In this document: positions 24,068 to 34,332 of the stretch, piece after piece
Position numbering within the stretch: position 1 is the first letter of the stretch
How the letters are laid out: every line of letters begins with the position of its first letter
Source of the DNA: Amphibacillus cookii
Lineage (GTDB): Bacteria; Bacillota; Bacilli; Bacillales; Amphibacillaceae
DNA length: 64,000 bases
Reading direction: 5' to 3'
Assembly: GCF_016908375.1 (NCBI RefSeq)
Contig: NZ_JAFBDS010000005.1
Span: forward strand, 62,001 to 126,000
Notes under the pieces: generated by a model
Told to the model about the DNA's origin: nothing
What the model saw: the letters and a program-made list of their open reading frames with translations, nothing else
Databases searched by the model: none
Translations under genes and position numbers: made by a program

Positions 24068-27000
24068 CTATAGTTGAAGAACAAGAGCTTGTTCAAAAAA
24101 GTAAAGGTATCTTTCTTTTATTGTTATATTTAAGACGGTTTCTATTGCCCGTGTATAGAGATCAAGTTGTGTTTGATACCGCGATGTAAGCATCTTATCC
24201 CGCTCTTGTTGATTAGCATAATCAGGAATTCGATCTGTTTTGTAATCAATAATGATCCAACCATTTTCTGTTTCAATAAGCAAATCAATAATACCTTGGA
24301 CAAACAAATCTTCTTGCTTTCTTTGGTCCCAACCTTGATAAATTTCATGCGCGGGAATCATCAGACTGAATGGAACCTCTCGTTCGATCACCTTCGCCTG
24401 TTTAATCCTATTAAAGAGCGCCGTGTCAAAAAAACGTGCAATCGCTAATTTATCAATTGCTTGCGCTTGAACACTTGTTAAAATTTCCTTATTCACCAAT
24501 TGATTAATATATCCCTCAATGCGTTGCTGATCCCAATCTTGTCGAAAGGGAAGGTGTTGCATTACGGTATGGGTGACTGTACCAAGTTCAGTCACACTGA
24601 TTTGTCGATTTTGTTGCATAAATAAAGGGCGTTCAACAATTGGGGGGCGAAATGAGCGAATGATATCCGTTGCTGCATTTTCATCGACCTGTTCTTGTTG
24701 ACGTTTAATTTCTGTTACCGTCTGCTTAGCACGATGACGGGTCGCCTCTTGATAAGCGTATTGAAATTCCAAACGATCGTGCACTTTTTCATCATGTTCT
24801 TTTGATGTATGCTTAATGGATTTAGCTTGAGCGATCGTTGTTTCTAAATCTATTGTGCTTTGCTGTTCATCTCTTACAGGATCTTGATAATCTTGAACAT
24901 GAGAAACTGTGATTTTCCATTGCGATTGATCTTCCCAAATTGGTAATGGAATGTCTTGTGTCTGTCTTTCACCACGAAGGAGATCAGCATGCCTGTGTCG
25001 AATCAGACTAACCCCAACCCAATCCATGTATGTGTTTAGTCCTAACCGAAGTGCACCTGGTAATGTCCATTCTTTATGTTCAAGCGCTTCTAACCACTTT
25101 TCCTGTTTTTTTTCAAACGCGTTAACTGTACCAACCATAACTAACTTTTCTTTAGCCCGTGTAAGCGCAACATAAAGGACACGCATCTCCTCAGCCCATA
25201 ACTCTTTTTGAATATATTGTTTAATGCCATGATAGATCAACGTAGGATACATAATACGGTTAATTGGATCGATAAACTTACTACCAAAACCAAGATCCTT
25301 ATGGAGCAGATAGCGTTGCCGTAAGTCTTGCATATTGAAAGGTTTGTCCATTGCACCTAAAATAACAATCGGATATTCAAGCCCTTTACTTTTATGGATC
25401 GTCGTAATCCGGACCACATCTTCTTGCTCCCCTAAGGCTCGAGCTGCACCTAAATCTTCGCCACGCTCTTCCATCCGCTCAATCATTCTAAGAAACCGGA
25501 ATAATCCACGAAATGATGTCTGTTCATAACCTCTCGCCCGATCATATAATGCACGCAAATTTGCTTGTCTTTGACGACCACCTGGCATACCAGCTACAAA
25601 GTCATAATATCCCGTCTCTCGGTAAATTTGCCAAATAAGATCAGATAGACTCCCTTGTCTTGCTAATGAGCGCCATTTTGATAACTTCGATAGAAAGCCG
25701 ATTAATTTCTGTTTCAAGCGACCTGCTTCAAGCGTTGTTAAGAATGTTTGTAATGCTTCATAGTAAGTTGCCTTTTTATCCGTTAAACGGATTTGTGCCA
25801 ATGCTTCTTCATCAATGCCAACAAGTGGTGATTTTAGGACACTTGCTAGCGCAATATCTTGCTTCGCATTATCAATTACTTTTAGCAAACTTAACATGAC
25901 TTGAATCTCAATCGCTTCTAAATAACCAGTAGCCAGTTCAGCATACACCGGTATCCCTTGTTTCTTTAACTCATCCATAATCGCCGGCGCCCATGTCATT
26001 GACCGCAATAAAATAACGATATCACGATAAGCGGTCGGGCGACTTATGCCCATCTCTTTATCAAAGATCAGCTTAGGCTTTTCACCATCCATTCCAATCC
26101 ATTGTTTAATGCGCTTCGCATATGCTCGTCCTTCAATCTCTGCTTTAGCTAAGTCTTCATTAGACTCCATTTCCTCGTCATTAGCTGTAGGTACTGATTG
26201 ATTGGATCGATCAATAATCATCAACTCTGCCTCTACATCCTCTTGGTTCGCCTCATCATAGCTTAAATTTCCATAAATTAATTCAGCGTCTTGGTCATAG
26301 TTTATTTCCCCCACTCGTTCATCTAATAATTGCTTAAAAATATAATTAGTCGCTGTTAAAATTTCTTTACGACTTCGAAAATTCTTAGCTAAATCAATAC
26401 GATGACCTAAGTGGTGATCTTGAGCAAATTTTTTATATTTATTAATAAACAATGAAGGCTCAGCATGACGGAATCGATATATACTTTGCTTCACATCACC
26501 AACCATAAATAAGTTTCCTGGCGATTCTTTTGTAACAAGTGTTAAAATCGTTTCTTGAACCATATTCGTATCTTGATATTCATCGATTAATACTTCTGTA
26601 AATTTAGCACGAATGGTTTTAGCGATATTGGATGGCTCAATGACTTCCAGCCTTGCGTCATCATCAATTAGGACTGTTAAGGCATAATGCTCTAAATCAG
26701 AAAAGTCGATTAAACCTTTTTCTTTTTTTAACTGTTGATACTCCGCTTTAAATTGCTTCACTAAACCAATTAATTGCTTTATCGTTGGATAAAGCCCCCG
26801 CACATCAGTTAGATAAGTTTCAAGTGATCGAGTAAACAACTGTTCTTTTATATCAGTCAAGCGTTTTTTTACGCGATTGCGCATCACTTTCACTTGTTCT
26901 TTTTTACGCTCATCTCCATCTACTTTTTTCCTTGATAATGCTTTAAAAGTGAGGCTTTGAAAAGTTTGTTGGGTTTGATCCCATCCTAGCTTTAATTTAG

Positions 27001-27793
27001 CTTTCAATGTTTGTATTGTATTAAAATCTAATTCAAGTGCCTCTGCATAATGGTAGGGACCATCAGCTTCTCTTGTTATTTCTAGTGCATGATCGATATC
27101 TGCTTCTGCTGCCTGTAATTGTTGGTCAACACTATCCTTTAAAATAGTTAGCCATTCAAGTTGCTCCTCTTTAACATCGGTCGCTAGATCATATTGATCG
27201 GCGATCTCGTCTAGCCACCGGTCTGGCCAAGGGTTTTGTATGGCAAAATCATAAAGCTTTAAAATAAGTGTTTCCACCTCTTGATCACTGCGATCATTTG
27301 AGAAACGATCAATCACTTGAAAAAATGCCTCTTGTTCTTCAAATGATTTTCCATACCATTCTTCAAATAAAGACTCCAATACTTCTTGTCTCAATAAATC
27401 AGCCTCAATAGGATCGGCAATGCGAAATCCAGGATCAATATCTAATAAATAGCTATATCGTTTAATTAAATCAAGGCAAAAGGAGTGCAAGGTTGAAATA
27501 GAAGCTTGCTGTAATAATGTCAACTGCTGTTTTAATTGTGCTGAATCTGGTCTTTCCTCTAGCGCCTGCTCGAGTGCTTGCGAAATACGATGCCGCATTT
27601 CTTGTGCTGCTGCATTTGTAAAAGTGACGACAAGCAATTGATCAATATTAATCGGCTCTTTTTGATTTAATATTTTTTGAATAATACGCTCAACCAATAC
27701 TGCTGTTTTCCCTGATCCAGCAGCAGCAGCTACTAAAGTATCCTTACCTGATATATGAATCGCTTGACTTTGCGCTTCCGTCCATTTTGCCAT
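24068..27793 (-). CDS. addA: ATP-dependent helicase/nuclease subunit AddA
   Basis: 1241 residues, the usual AddA length. UvrD-type helicase domain with Walker A AAAAGSGKTAVLVERI (about residues 22-37) and LIDEYQDTN in the middle. The C-terminal RecB-type nuclease has the motifs VTELGTVTHTVMQHL, QGIIDLLIE and WIIIDYKTD. With AddB it resects double-strand breaks and responds to Chi for RecA-dependent repair. The ATG (27791-27793) overlaps the addB stop codon (TGATG), so the two genes are translationally coupled. It is followed by a terminator shared with brxA. Confidence 0.96.
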   Translation of the reverse strand: MAKWTEAQSQAIHISGKDTLVAAAAGSGKTAVLVERIIQKILNQKEPINIDQLLVVTFTNAAAQEMRHRISQALEQALEERPDSAQLKQQLTLLQQASISTLHSFCLDLIKRYSYLLDIDPGFRIADPIEADLLRQEVLESLFEEWYGKSFEEQEAFFQVIDRFSNDRSDQEVETLILKLYDFAIQNPWPDRWLDEIADQYDLATDVKEEQLEWLTILKDSVDQQLQAAEADIDHALEITREADGPYHYAEALELDFNTIQTLKAKLKLGWDQTQQTFQSLTFKALSRKKVDGDERKKEQVKVMRNRVKKRLTDIKEQLFTRSLETYLTDVRGLYPTIKQLIGLVKQFKAEYQQLKKEKGLIDFSDLEHYALTVLIDDDARLEVIEPSNIAKTIRAKFTEVLIDEYQDTNMVQETILTLVTKESPGNLFMVGDVKQSIYRFRHAEPSLFINKYKKFAQDHHLGHRIDLAKNFRSRKEILTATNYIFKQLLDERVGEINYDQDAELIYGNLSYDEANQEDVEAELMIIDRSNQSVPTANDEEMESNEDLAKAEIEGRAYAKRIKQWIGMDGEKPKLIFDKEMGISRPTAYRDIVILLRSMTWAPAIMDELKKQGIPVYAELATGYLEAIEIQVMLSLLKVIDNAKQDIALASVLKSPLVGIDEEALAQIRLTDKKATYYEALQTFLTTLEAGRLKQKLIGFLSKLSKWRSLARQGSLSDLIWQIYRETGYYDFVAGMPGGRQRQANLRALYDRARGYEQTSFRGLFRFLRMIERMEERGEDLGAARALGEQEDVVRITTIHKSKGLEYPIVILGAMDKPFNMQDLRQRYLLHKDLGFGSKFIDPINRIMYPTLIYHGIKQYIQKELWAEEMRVLYVALTRAKEKLVMVGTVNAFEKKQEKWLEALEHKEWTLPGALRLGLNTYMDWVGVSLIRHRHADLLRGERQTQDIPLPIWEDQSQWKITVSHVQDYQDPVRDEQQSTIDLETTIAQAKSIKHTSKEHDEKVHDRLEFQYAYQEATRHRAKQTVTEIKRQQEQVDENAATDIIRSFRPPIVERPLFMQQNRQISVTELGTVTHTVMQHLPFRQDWDQQRIEGYINQLVNKEILTSVQAQAIDKLAIARFFDTALFNRIKQAKVIEREVPFSLMIPAHEIYQGWDQRKQEDLFVQGIIDLLIETENGWIIIDYKTDRIPDYANQQERDKMLTSRYQTQLDLYTRAIETVLNITIKERYLYFFEQALVLQL

Positions 27794-30700
27794 CAACTTT
27801 GCCCCCTCTCGATTATTTTTTTTATAATCATCTCATCCTTTACATCCAGCAATTTACGATAATGATGATTAGGTAAGCTCGCATCAAATTGACATACTGA
27901 TTTAAAAGCACAAAATTCACAAGCTGTTTTTTGCGCCTGTTGATAGGGATTAAGTGCCACTTCACCCTCTGTGATCGCCAAGCCTGCTTGCGTTATTAAC
28001 TGACGCACATAGTTTTGCAATGTTTGGAATGTTTCTGTACTTGCGATTTGCGAACCACTTCTAAATGTCCCATCTTTCTTTAAACCTGCCGGCACAACAG
28101 GACTCATTCCTGTCTCCAAATCGGCATCCATCATTTGTACAACGTGCTCCTGATCAACCAATAAACCCTGCATTTTATATTTTTTAAACAACTTTTCTTC
28201 TAATGTTGATTGACTTAATGCTTGTGGTTCGTTGAGGATAGGATCATGAACATGAAAATATAAAACACCGGCCGGTGAAGCCTTCATACCTAGCCAATTT
28301 TCTGAATTCATCAAAATCACATCAAGATATGCTAACATTTGCAATGCTAATCCATAGTACACTTCAACTAAATTTAAGCCTTTAGCACTTGATTTATAAT
28401 CTATAATACGTAAATAAAGTTGGTCATCCCACTTCGCTTGATCAACACGGTCAATCCGACCGCGTAATACTATTTCATAGCCATTCGGGAGTGCCATTCG
28501 AACAGGAGATAGCGGGCTGTTAGGCAAGCCAAAGCCAACCTCTAAACCGACTGGTGAGAATTGACTTTTCCGTGATTGTTCACTCAAAACATATGTTGCT
28601 CTAGCAATAATTTGCTCAAGTTTCTTCTGCATATATTGATAGCGGTTCGAACTGTGCAAAATTTGATGTTGCAATACAGGAGCTAGCTGATTGATGGCCC
28701 GCATCGCATAATTGTTAGCTTCATCTTTACCTAAATCACTAAAAGAAAGGCCTTCTTGTTGGACCCATTCTGTGATTTTCTTTAATGCTTCATGAAAAAG
28801 TTGGCCTATGTCTGGCGCGTCGAGCTTATATGTTTTTCGCTCTGCCAAATTTAAGCTATACTGTGCAAAGTGTTGATAGGAGCACCGATGATACATCTCC
28901 ATACGTGAGACGCTCGCCGTCAACTCTTTATTGTATAACTGTTTAGTTGTCTCCTTGCTTAAAGAAACGGGTTGATTTTTATAAAACAAACTTTCTAACG
29001 TGTTCGCAATCATTTCTTCTTGCTTTCGCTCTAAAAACCAATTTAATACACTCCACCAAATCGGATGGATTGGATAAGCACGTTGATACTTGGCGAGTTG
29101 AGCTGTCAAGGCTGATAAAGTCTTTGCTGGTGTCGTAATAAAGCGTTCAGCTTCAACCATCTCTTCTGGATCTTGTAACAGAACTGGATCGGCTATATCA
29201 GGAAATAAACTTTGGATACGTTTTATTAGTGATGCAGGTGTTTTGGCCTTTCCCTCCGTATCACTTAATGGATAACTAAGCCACAACCGCTCAGTAGCTA
29301 GAGTTACTGCTAGATAAATATAGAACCAATCATCAATGAGCTGTTGTGTTTCACTCTCTGCTAATGTGATGCCATATGTCCGTAATTGGAGGCGTTCATC
29401 TTCTGACAAGACCGTATCTACTCCCGGTTTCATCGGCCACATGCCTTCATTAACCCCAACTAAAAAACTAACTTTAACTTGTGTTAACCGTGAACGATCT
29501 ATTGAACCTACGACTACTTGATCAAGTGTTGGTGGAACATGGGCATAGGTTAATGTATCTAACCCTGCCTCCAAAGTTTGCTGAAATAGTTGTAATGACA
29601 ACTTTTCTTCGCCAATCATTTCAACTATTTCATCAAATAAGTGAATCACAGCTTGCCACACTTGTTCTTGCTCTCTTGCTTGTTCAACCTTCCCCTCTTG
29701 ATCTAACTGCGTTTGCCATGTCTCTAGCACCTTGTTTACCCTTAATTGCTCAAGCCATTCATATAAGATAATAGTTCTTTCCTTGATCGTATCCGCTTCT
29801 CGAATCGCTTGATCAAAATCGCTCATTGATGCAACCACTTGATCCCGATAAGCATTAATTTTTTCTTGAATCAACCGCTCTTGATCTGTTTGAGTAGCTT
29901 GGTCAAAACCTTTAAAACGCTGAAACAGCCAAGGTTGATGACTTAACCATTGCTTTCTTCCTCTCATTCCATATTCTAAAACATAGTTTTCTAGTGTATC
30001 AATTGCATCTTGATCAAGGGGATAAACCTCATCTGCAGGAGGGATTAAGCCTGTTTTTAACACGCGAAAAACAGCGTCATAACGCCAATTGGTCAAAATA
30101 ACATCAATTGCTGACCGAATCAACTCAATAAGCGGATGATGAAGCATTGGTTTTTTTTCGTCAATAAACACCGGAATTTGATAATCTTCAAAAATAGTCT
30201 TAATTAAATCATGGTAAAGCTCACCATCACGTATAAGAATGGCCATGTCTCGATAACGATACCCACGATCTCTAACCATACTTAAAATTTCTTGTGCTAC
30301 ACCTTCAATTTCGGCGCGTGGATGAACCGCACAAGCGAGTTGAATCGGTACTTTTCCACGATAAGGAGGTGATGGGCGTTGATCAAAATGGTTAGCTAAA
30401 TGGTACATATATGGTGTAACATTTTCTTTAGCATCGATTTGTTCAATAGTTATAGGTTGTCCGTAGTCAGCGGCTAATGCTTGTAAAACACTTAAGGTTT
30501 CCTTTGTCTGACTAAAGATGTCAGCTTGGTTAATGGCCGTTTCTGTTGACATATCTAATGTTAAAGTAAACGTCATGTCTTGCGCTGACTTCACTAATTG
30601 ACCTAGCACCTCTTGTTCTTGAGGTGTTAAACGATGGAAACCATCTACATAAACAGTAGCATCCTTGAGGTAATCAGACTCTGGAATCTTTTTAGCAAGT

Positions 30701-31260
30701 AAAGCTAAGCGATCCTCCGTATCTATGTATTGATGAGCTAACGCATCAGTTAATGATTGATAAAGATAATACAAATCTTCCAATTTATATTTTAAAGCTT
30801 GATGGTCTTGACTTTGTTCACCTTCGTTTAAATGTATCGATAGCATATCCGGGGTGATACGATAGCGTTTAAATTCAGTCAGCATCGCTTCAAGCTGTTC
30901 AATGAACCCTTTTTTTTCAATTGATTTTTGGAATATTTTCCAATCTGTTTTCTTTTGTTCGATAATCTTCCTTAACATCATCTGAATACCCGTTGAGCTA
31001 ATAAATGCCTTGGTCAGTCCACCACATTCTTGCATCACACGAAAGGCAAGGCGAGAAAAGCTTAAAACTTGTGCTCGTATGCTTCCTTTAACACGGTGGT
31101 CCTGTAATAATTTATATTCTTGTTGAAAAGTCATCTGATCAGGAACCAAATAAATAATCGGTTTACCATACGGTTCTGTAATTAACTGTCTTCTTATTTC
31201 AGTAATACAATGATCACTTTTCGAGACAGTCGGTTTACCTACTAACACACGTAACGTCAT
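27793..31260 (-). CDS. addB: ATP-dependent nuclease subunit AddB
   Basis: 1155 residues with an inactivated-helicase-like N-terminal part (KPIIYLVPDQMTFQQEY, QVLSFSRLAFRVMQ, STGIQMMLRKII) and a C-terminal nuclease domain (LFHEALKKITEW, LRIIDYKSSAKGLNL). An Fe-S cluster is held by one Cys in MYHRCSYQHF and three in ACEFCAFKSVC. The canonical AddB Walker A (GxxxxGKS/T) is altered to GKPTVSKS at residues 8-15. It is the first gene of the addBA operon; the ATG at 31260 is preceded by GGGGGAAG. Confidence 0.95.
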   Translation of the reverse strand: MTLRVLVGKPTVSKSDHCITEIRRQLITEPYGKPIIYLVPDQMTFQQEYKLLQDHRVKGSIRAQVLSFSRLAFRVMQECGGLTKAFISSTGIQMMLRKIIEQKKTDWKIFQKSIEKKGFIEQLEAMLTEFKRYRITPDMLSIHLNEGEQSQDHQALKYKLEDLYYLYQSLTDALAHQYIDTEDRLALLAKKIPESDYLKDATVYVDGFHRLTPQEQEVLGQLVKSAQDMTFTLTLDMSTETAINQADIFSQTKETLSVLQALAADYGQPITIEQIDAKENVTPYMYHLANHFDQRPSPPYRGKVPIQLACAVHPRAEIEGVAQEILSMVRDRGYRYRDMAILIRDGELYHDLIKTIFEDYQIPVFIDEKKPMLHHPLIELIRSAIDVILTNWRYDAVFRVLKTGLIPPADEVYPLDQDAIDTLENYVLEYGMRGRKQWLSHQPWLFQRFKGFDQATQTDQERLIQEKINAYRDQVVASMSDFDQAIREADTIKERTIILYEWLEQLRVNKVLETWQTQLDQEGKVEQAREQEQVWQAVIHLFDEIVEMIGEEKLSLQLFQQTLEAGLDTLTYAHVPPTLDQVVVGSIDRSRLTQVKVSFLVGVNEGMWPMKPGVDTVLSEDERLQLRTYGITLAESETQQLIDDWFYIYLAVTLATERLWLSYPLSDTEGKAKTPASLIKRIQSLFPDIADPVLLQDPEEMVEAERFITTPAKTLSALTAQLAKYQRAYPIHPIWWSVLNWFLERKQEEMIANTLESLFYKNQPVSLSKETTKQLYNKELTASVSRMEMYHRCSYQHFAQYSLNLAERKTYKLDAPDIGQLFHEALKKITEWVQQEGLSFSDLGKDEANNYAMRAINQLAPVLQHQILHSSNRYQYMQKKLEQIIARATYVLSEQSRKSQFSPVGLEVGFGLPNSPLSPVRMALPNGYEIVLRGRIDRVDQAKWDDQLYLRIIDYKSSAKGLNLVEVYYGLALQMLAYLDVILMNSENWLGMKASPAGVLYFHVHDPILNEPQALSQSTLEEKLFKKYKMQGLLVDQEHVVQMMDADLETGMSPVVPAGLKKDGTFRSGSQIASTETFQTLQNYVRQLITQAGLAITEGEVALNPYQQAQKTACEFCAFKSVCQFDASLPNHHYRKLLDVKDEMIIKKIIERGQS

Positions 31261-31436
31261 ATTAACTTCCCCCTCTCCTTCATCAGTTATAAGCTGCGTT
31301 TTTTCGACACTCGCTTCTCTCTATTACGATCTCGTAAAAAACGAATATTTGTTCTACTATGCATTATTTTAACATATTCTTTTCTTTGATACATCATCAA
31401 ACCTTACCCTAAGTACTTATGCGATAACATATAAAG

Positions 31437-31496
31437 CAAGCTTCAATCAATGGGTGCTTTTGCTCTTCTCCCACTGATCGGTCGTTGCTTGAATCA
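31437..31496 (+). repeat. Truncated element R, left hairpin only
   Basis: CTTCAATCAATGGGTGC and CCCACTGATCGGTCGTTG match the left hairpin of element R (compare R6 and R12). The right hairpin is missing; sequence belonging to the IS110 remnant follows directly. Confidence 0.6.
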
Positions 31497-31504
31497 TAAA
31501 ATAA

Positions 31505-31574
31505 AGCTGTGGATTAGTAACCCAGCCTACAGTACTTTTTAGTAACTGGTTTTTAGAGAATCTAACCACAGCTC
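31505..31574. other. Hairpin next to the IS110 remnant
   Basis: AGCTGTGGATTAG (31505-31517) pairs with CTAACCACAGCT (31563-31574), and GTAACCCAG can pair with CTGGTT inside. On the minus strand it is followed by TTTATTTTAT and could terminate transcription toward addB. It may be an end of the insertion element. Confidence 0.45.
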
Positions 31575-31579
31575 CTTGT

Positions 31580-32456
31580 TTATCTGTTAATCAGTTAGAT
31601 AACGCCAGACGTTTGATTTCATACAAGGATACAGGAGAACTTAAAGAATTGACGAGGTATAGAAGGAGGCTAGGCAAACATCAAACCCTTCTTAAAGTTC
31701 AGTACACACGTATTCTAGAAAGGAGCTTTCCTGAGTTAGCTACTTATGGTCAAGCTCGCCATTCGGCGTATATGATGCGATTACTAAAAAAGTACCCAAG
31801 CCCTCGAAAAATTGTAATGGCTCATGAAAAAACCCTTGTCAAACTATTGGGAATGAAAAGCATTAAACCCGCCTTATTTAAACAATTGGCAAGGGACAGT
31901 GTAAGGGGCTATTCCTCCATTACAGCGTTTGAATTAACCCAAACCATACAACAGATAGATTTGTATGACACACAAATAAAAGAAGTCGATAAAAAGATTC
32001 AAGAAATGATGGATACACTCGATTCACTAATCGTAACCATTCCCGGAATTTCCTATCGACTCGGTAGTATTATCATAGCAGAGATAGGTGTGATCTTCAA
32101 CTTCCAAAACCCTGGTCAATTACTGGCGTTTGCAGGCGTGCAACCCTCCATTTATCAGTCAGGTAACTACCAAGGAAAGGGGAAGATGGTTAAGCGTGGA
32201 TCGTCCCAGCTTCGATGGGCCATGTATCATGCTTCAAGATTGGTTTCGATCTATTCACCCACGTTTAAAACATATATGAGAAAAAAAGCTAGCAGAGGGA
32301 AAGCACTATAATGTCGTACTAAGTCATGTAGCAAAGAAATTAATAAGCGTCTATCAAAATGTATACCGACATGGGAGGAAAGATCATCGCTATCAGTATA
32401 TGAGTTCTTTTGATATCTTAAATCTTACTTATGAACGAACGTTCAAAGCAGTATAG
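31580..32456 (+). pseudogene. IS110-family transposase remnant, 5'-truncated and frameshifted
   Basis: The frame is open from about 31505 and reads ISYKDTGELKELTRYRRRLG, then the transposase_20 region (IVTIPGISYRLGSIIIAEIG, LLAFAGVQPSIYQSGNYQGK, MVKRGSSQLRWAMYHASRL). It stops at 32309-32311. After one extra base in GGGAAAGCAC the next frame restores GKHYNVVLSHVAKKLISVYQ and runs to a TAG at 32454-32456. The N-terminal DEDD catalytic domain (about 110-130 residues) is missing. The element is therefore dead. A remaining 5' start codon cannot be identified; TTG 31613 is not a natural start. Confidence 0.8.
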
Positions 32457-32499
32457 ATGAATATTTGGGTTTTGCCAAAGCTTATTGTTTTTTAACTTT

Positions 32500-32633
32500 G
32501 TTGATTGGAGAGGAAGGCATTCGACTCCTGCGGGAAAAGCGAAGACGATGAGACCCCACAGTGAGCGTTCTGTGCGAACGAGGAGGCTCAGCGCGAGCCC
32601 GCGGAAAGCGAAATGCCTGGATCGCAAATCAAC
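32500..32633 (+). repeat. Element P copy 2
   Basis: Outer arms GTTGATT / AATCAAC, inner arms GGCATT / AATGCC, and the conserved core TCGACTCCTGCGGGAAAAGC ... AGCCCGCGGAAAGCGAA. The centre differs from copies 1 and 4 (GATGAGACCCCACAGTGAGC, GAGGAGGCTCAGC). It lies in the gap between the IS110 remnant and sipV (32457-32941), where no gene is seen. Confidence 0.8.
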
Positions 32634-32742
32634 AGCCACTTTTAACAGCGTAATATTTTTTAAAAAAAGCAATAAAGTGGTTTTTACTAATCATGCACCG
32701 AATTGGAAAATAATATAATTTCGTGTAAAAATTATACGCTCT

Positions 32743-32810
32743 AGACTTGCTTTTTCTGTAATTGATCCTTAGCTTGACGGCTATGGGCCGTGCCCGCAGA
32801 AAGCAAGTCT
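32743..32810 (+). repeat. Element P copy 3, deletion derivative
   Basis: Arms AGACTTGCTTT and AAAGCAAGTCT with only the right part of the core left (CCGTGCCCGCAGAAAGC). Confidence 0.6.
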
Positions 32811-32941
32811 ATTTCACATTGCAATGACTTTTTGAAAGAACCGTTCGTGTTTTAGACAATCATTTTTGTTTCGTCCCAACCTCTTGGATTATATCTAGTG
32901 CTTAGTAAAGCACTTTGTTTTAGTACAATAATTATTAATAG

Positions 32942-33478
32942 TTAAAATAGAGTAGCTATTTGAGATATCGGCCAATAACGAATATCGACTTTGCCTAGCA
33001 CATCAGTTTCATTAATAAAACCAAATGATCGGCTATCTAAACTTTTCATTCGATTATCGCCTAAAACAAACAATTGGCCTTCAGGTACTTCTGATTCACC
33101 GGTTAAATCCGCTAGCATGAAATCATCGATTAACATTTGTTCAGTTACACCGTCAGTATAGGGTTCATCGACTTTTTTCCCATTTAGATACAAGTACCCT
33201 TCTTTCATTTCTATTTGATCACCAGGCAAACCAATAACACGTTTAACAAAATAGCTGCCATTCTGGTGTTGAAATACAATCACATCAAAGTGGTCGATTG
33301 ATTGATAAGTATATATCATTTCGTTCACCATAACCATATTTCCATCGGCTAGCGTCGGTTCCATCGACCGGCCATCTACAAGAAAACCGGTAAATACATA
33401 TGTATTGAGAAAAAGGAAGAGAAGAATACAAGCCATCATAACTTTCATTATATGCCAATACTGATTCACTCTTTTCAT
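32942..33478 (-). CDS. sipV: Type I signal peptidase (SipV-like)
   Basis: 178 residues: one N-terminal membrane segment (about residues 10-33), catalytic Ser38 in DGRSMEPTL, and Lys79 in GSYFVKRVIGLPGD; the box LFVLGDNRMKSLDSRSFG is also conserved. It cleaves signal peptides on the outer face of the membrane. I choose ATG 33476-33478, after ATAGGAGG. The gene sits 27 nt downstream of yhjE, the same pair as yhjE-sipV in B. subtilis. Several signal peptidase paralogues are usual in Bacilli. Confidence 0.9.
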   Translation of the reverse strand: MKRVNQYWHIMKVMMACILLFLFLNTYVFTGFLVDGRSMEPTLADGNMVMVNEMIYTYQSIDHFDVIVFQHQNGSYFVKRVIGLPGDQIEMKEGYLYLNGKKVDEPYTDGVTEQMLIDDFMLADLTGESEVPEGQLFVLGDNRMKSLDSRSFGFINETDVLGKVDIRYWPISQIATLF

Positions 33479-33505
33479 GACTGTTTCTCCTCCTATCCCA
33501 ATCAA

Positions 33506-34156
33506 CTAACGGTTTTCTAGGGTATCAATCTCACCTTTTTTAAATAAGATTTTCTCTATTTGTTTGCCTAGCAACCAAAACAGTGAAATTCCTATTGCTA
33601 TTAAAATGGTCCGTGTTGGGTGTTCGGCAAAAGATACGATACTACTTCCTACATAAGCTAACGAAAAAATCATCACTGTTTTCCCTAATAAAATAGCCAA
33701 TGCAAATTGTAATAAACTTATCTTTGATAAAGCTGCGACTAAGTTAATAACGGATGAAGGCGAGAATGGGAAGCACAGCAACAAAAATAGCGGTCCAAAG
33801 CCACGCCTTTCTAACCAACCCGTCACACGTTGTACGTGTCTATTGGTATGAATCCACTTCAGTACAGCTATATGACGAAAACGGCGGATAATTAAAAATA
33901 CAACTATCGACCCTAAAGACTCACCAATCCATGAATATAGAAACCCTCTTAACAATCCATACGCCGCAGCGTTCGTCATGACAATAACAGTTAAAGGTAA
34001 GAAGGGTAAAAATGTTTCAATAAACGGAATCAGAATACCTGGTAAAGGACCGAAACCTTCATAGATAAATAAAAGGCGTTCTACGAGGACATCGTACTGA
34101 TTGGTTTCAAGGAGCTCTCGTACCTGTTCCATCGTAATTGTTTGCTCTGTTGTCAA
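33506..34156 (-). CDS. yhjE: TVP38/TMEM64 (DedA-like) membrane protein YhjE
   Basis: 216 residues with five to six membrane segments and the VTT/SNARE-associated domain (PFIETFLPFLPLTVIVMTNA, GFLYSWIGESLGSIVVFLI, LLLCFPFSPSSVINLVAALS). Proteins of this family are linked to lipid scrambling or polyprenyl-phosphate transport, but the substrate here is unknown. The start is uncertain: a TTG at 34154-34156 is 8 nt after GAGGGG, while a GTG three codons earlier overlaps that site. It is followed by sipV. Confidence 0.85.
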   Translation of the reverse strand: MTTEQTITMEQVRELLETNQYDVLVERLLFIYEGFGPLPGILIPFIETFLPFLPLTVIVMTNAAAYGLLRGFLYSWIGESLGSIVVFLIIRRFRHIAVLKWIHTNRHVQRVTGWLERRGFGPLFLLLCFPFSPSSVINLVAALSKISLLQFALAILLGKTVMIFSLAYVGSSIVSFAEHPTRTILIAIGISLFWLLGKQIEKILFKKGEIDTLENR

Positions 34157-34332
34157 TCCATCCACCCCTCAATCCAATCGACCCTTAGATTTAACTGATT
34201 ATTCAAACCCATCACTACCTTTTCTTATTATTATCTATTCCCCAAAAAAATAAAATTGTAACACTTTTCTTTTTGCTCTTTTTCGTGTATAATAAGAACA
34301 CACGTTCCCAAAAAGAGAAAAGAGGTGGTTGT

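Noticed and set aside
32418-32718. Two overlapping open frames of 77-84 codons on opposite strands
   Set aside because: Both lie across element P copy 2, have no convincing ribosome binding site or family, and arise from the GC-rich palindrome.
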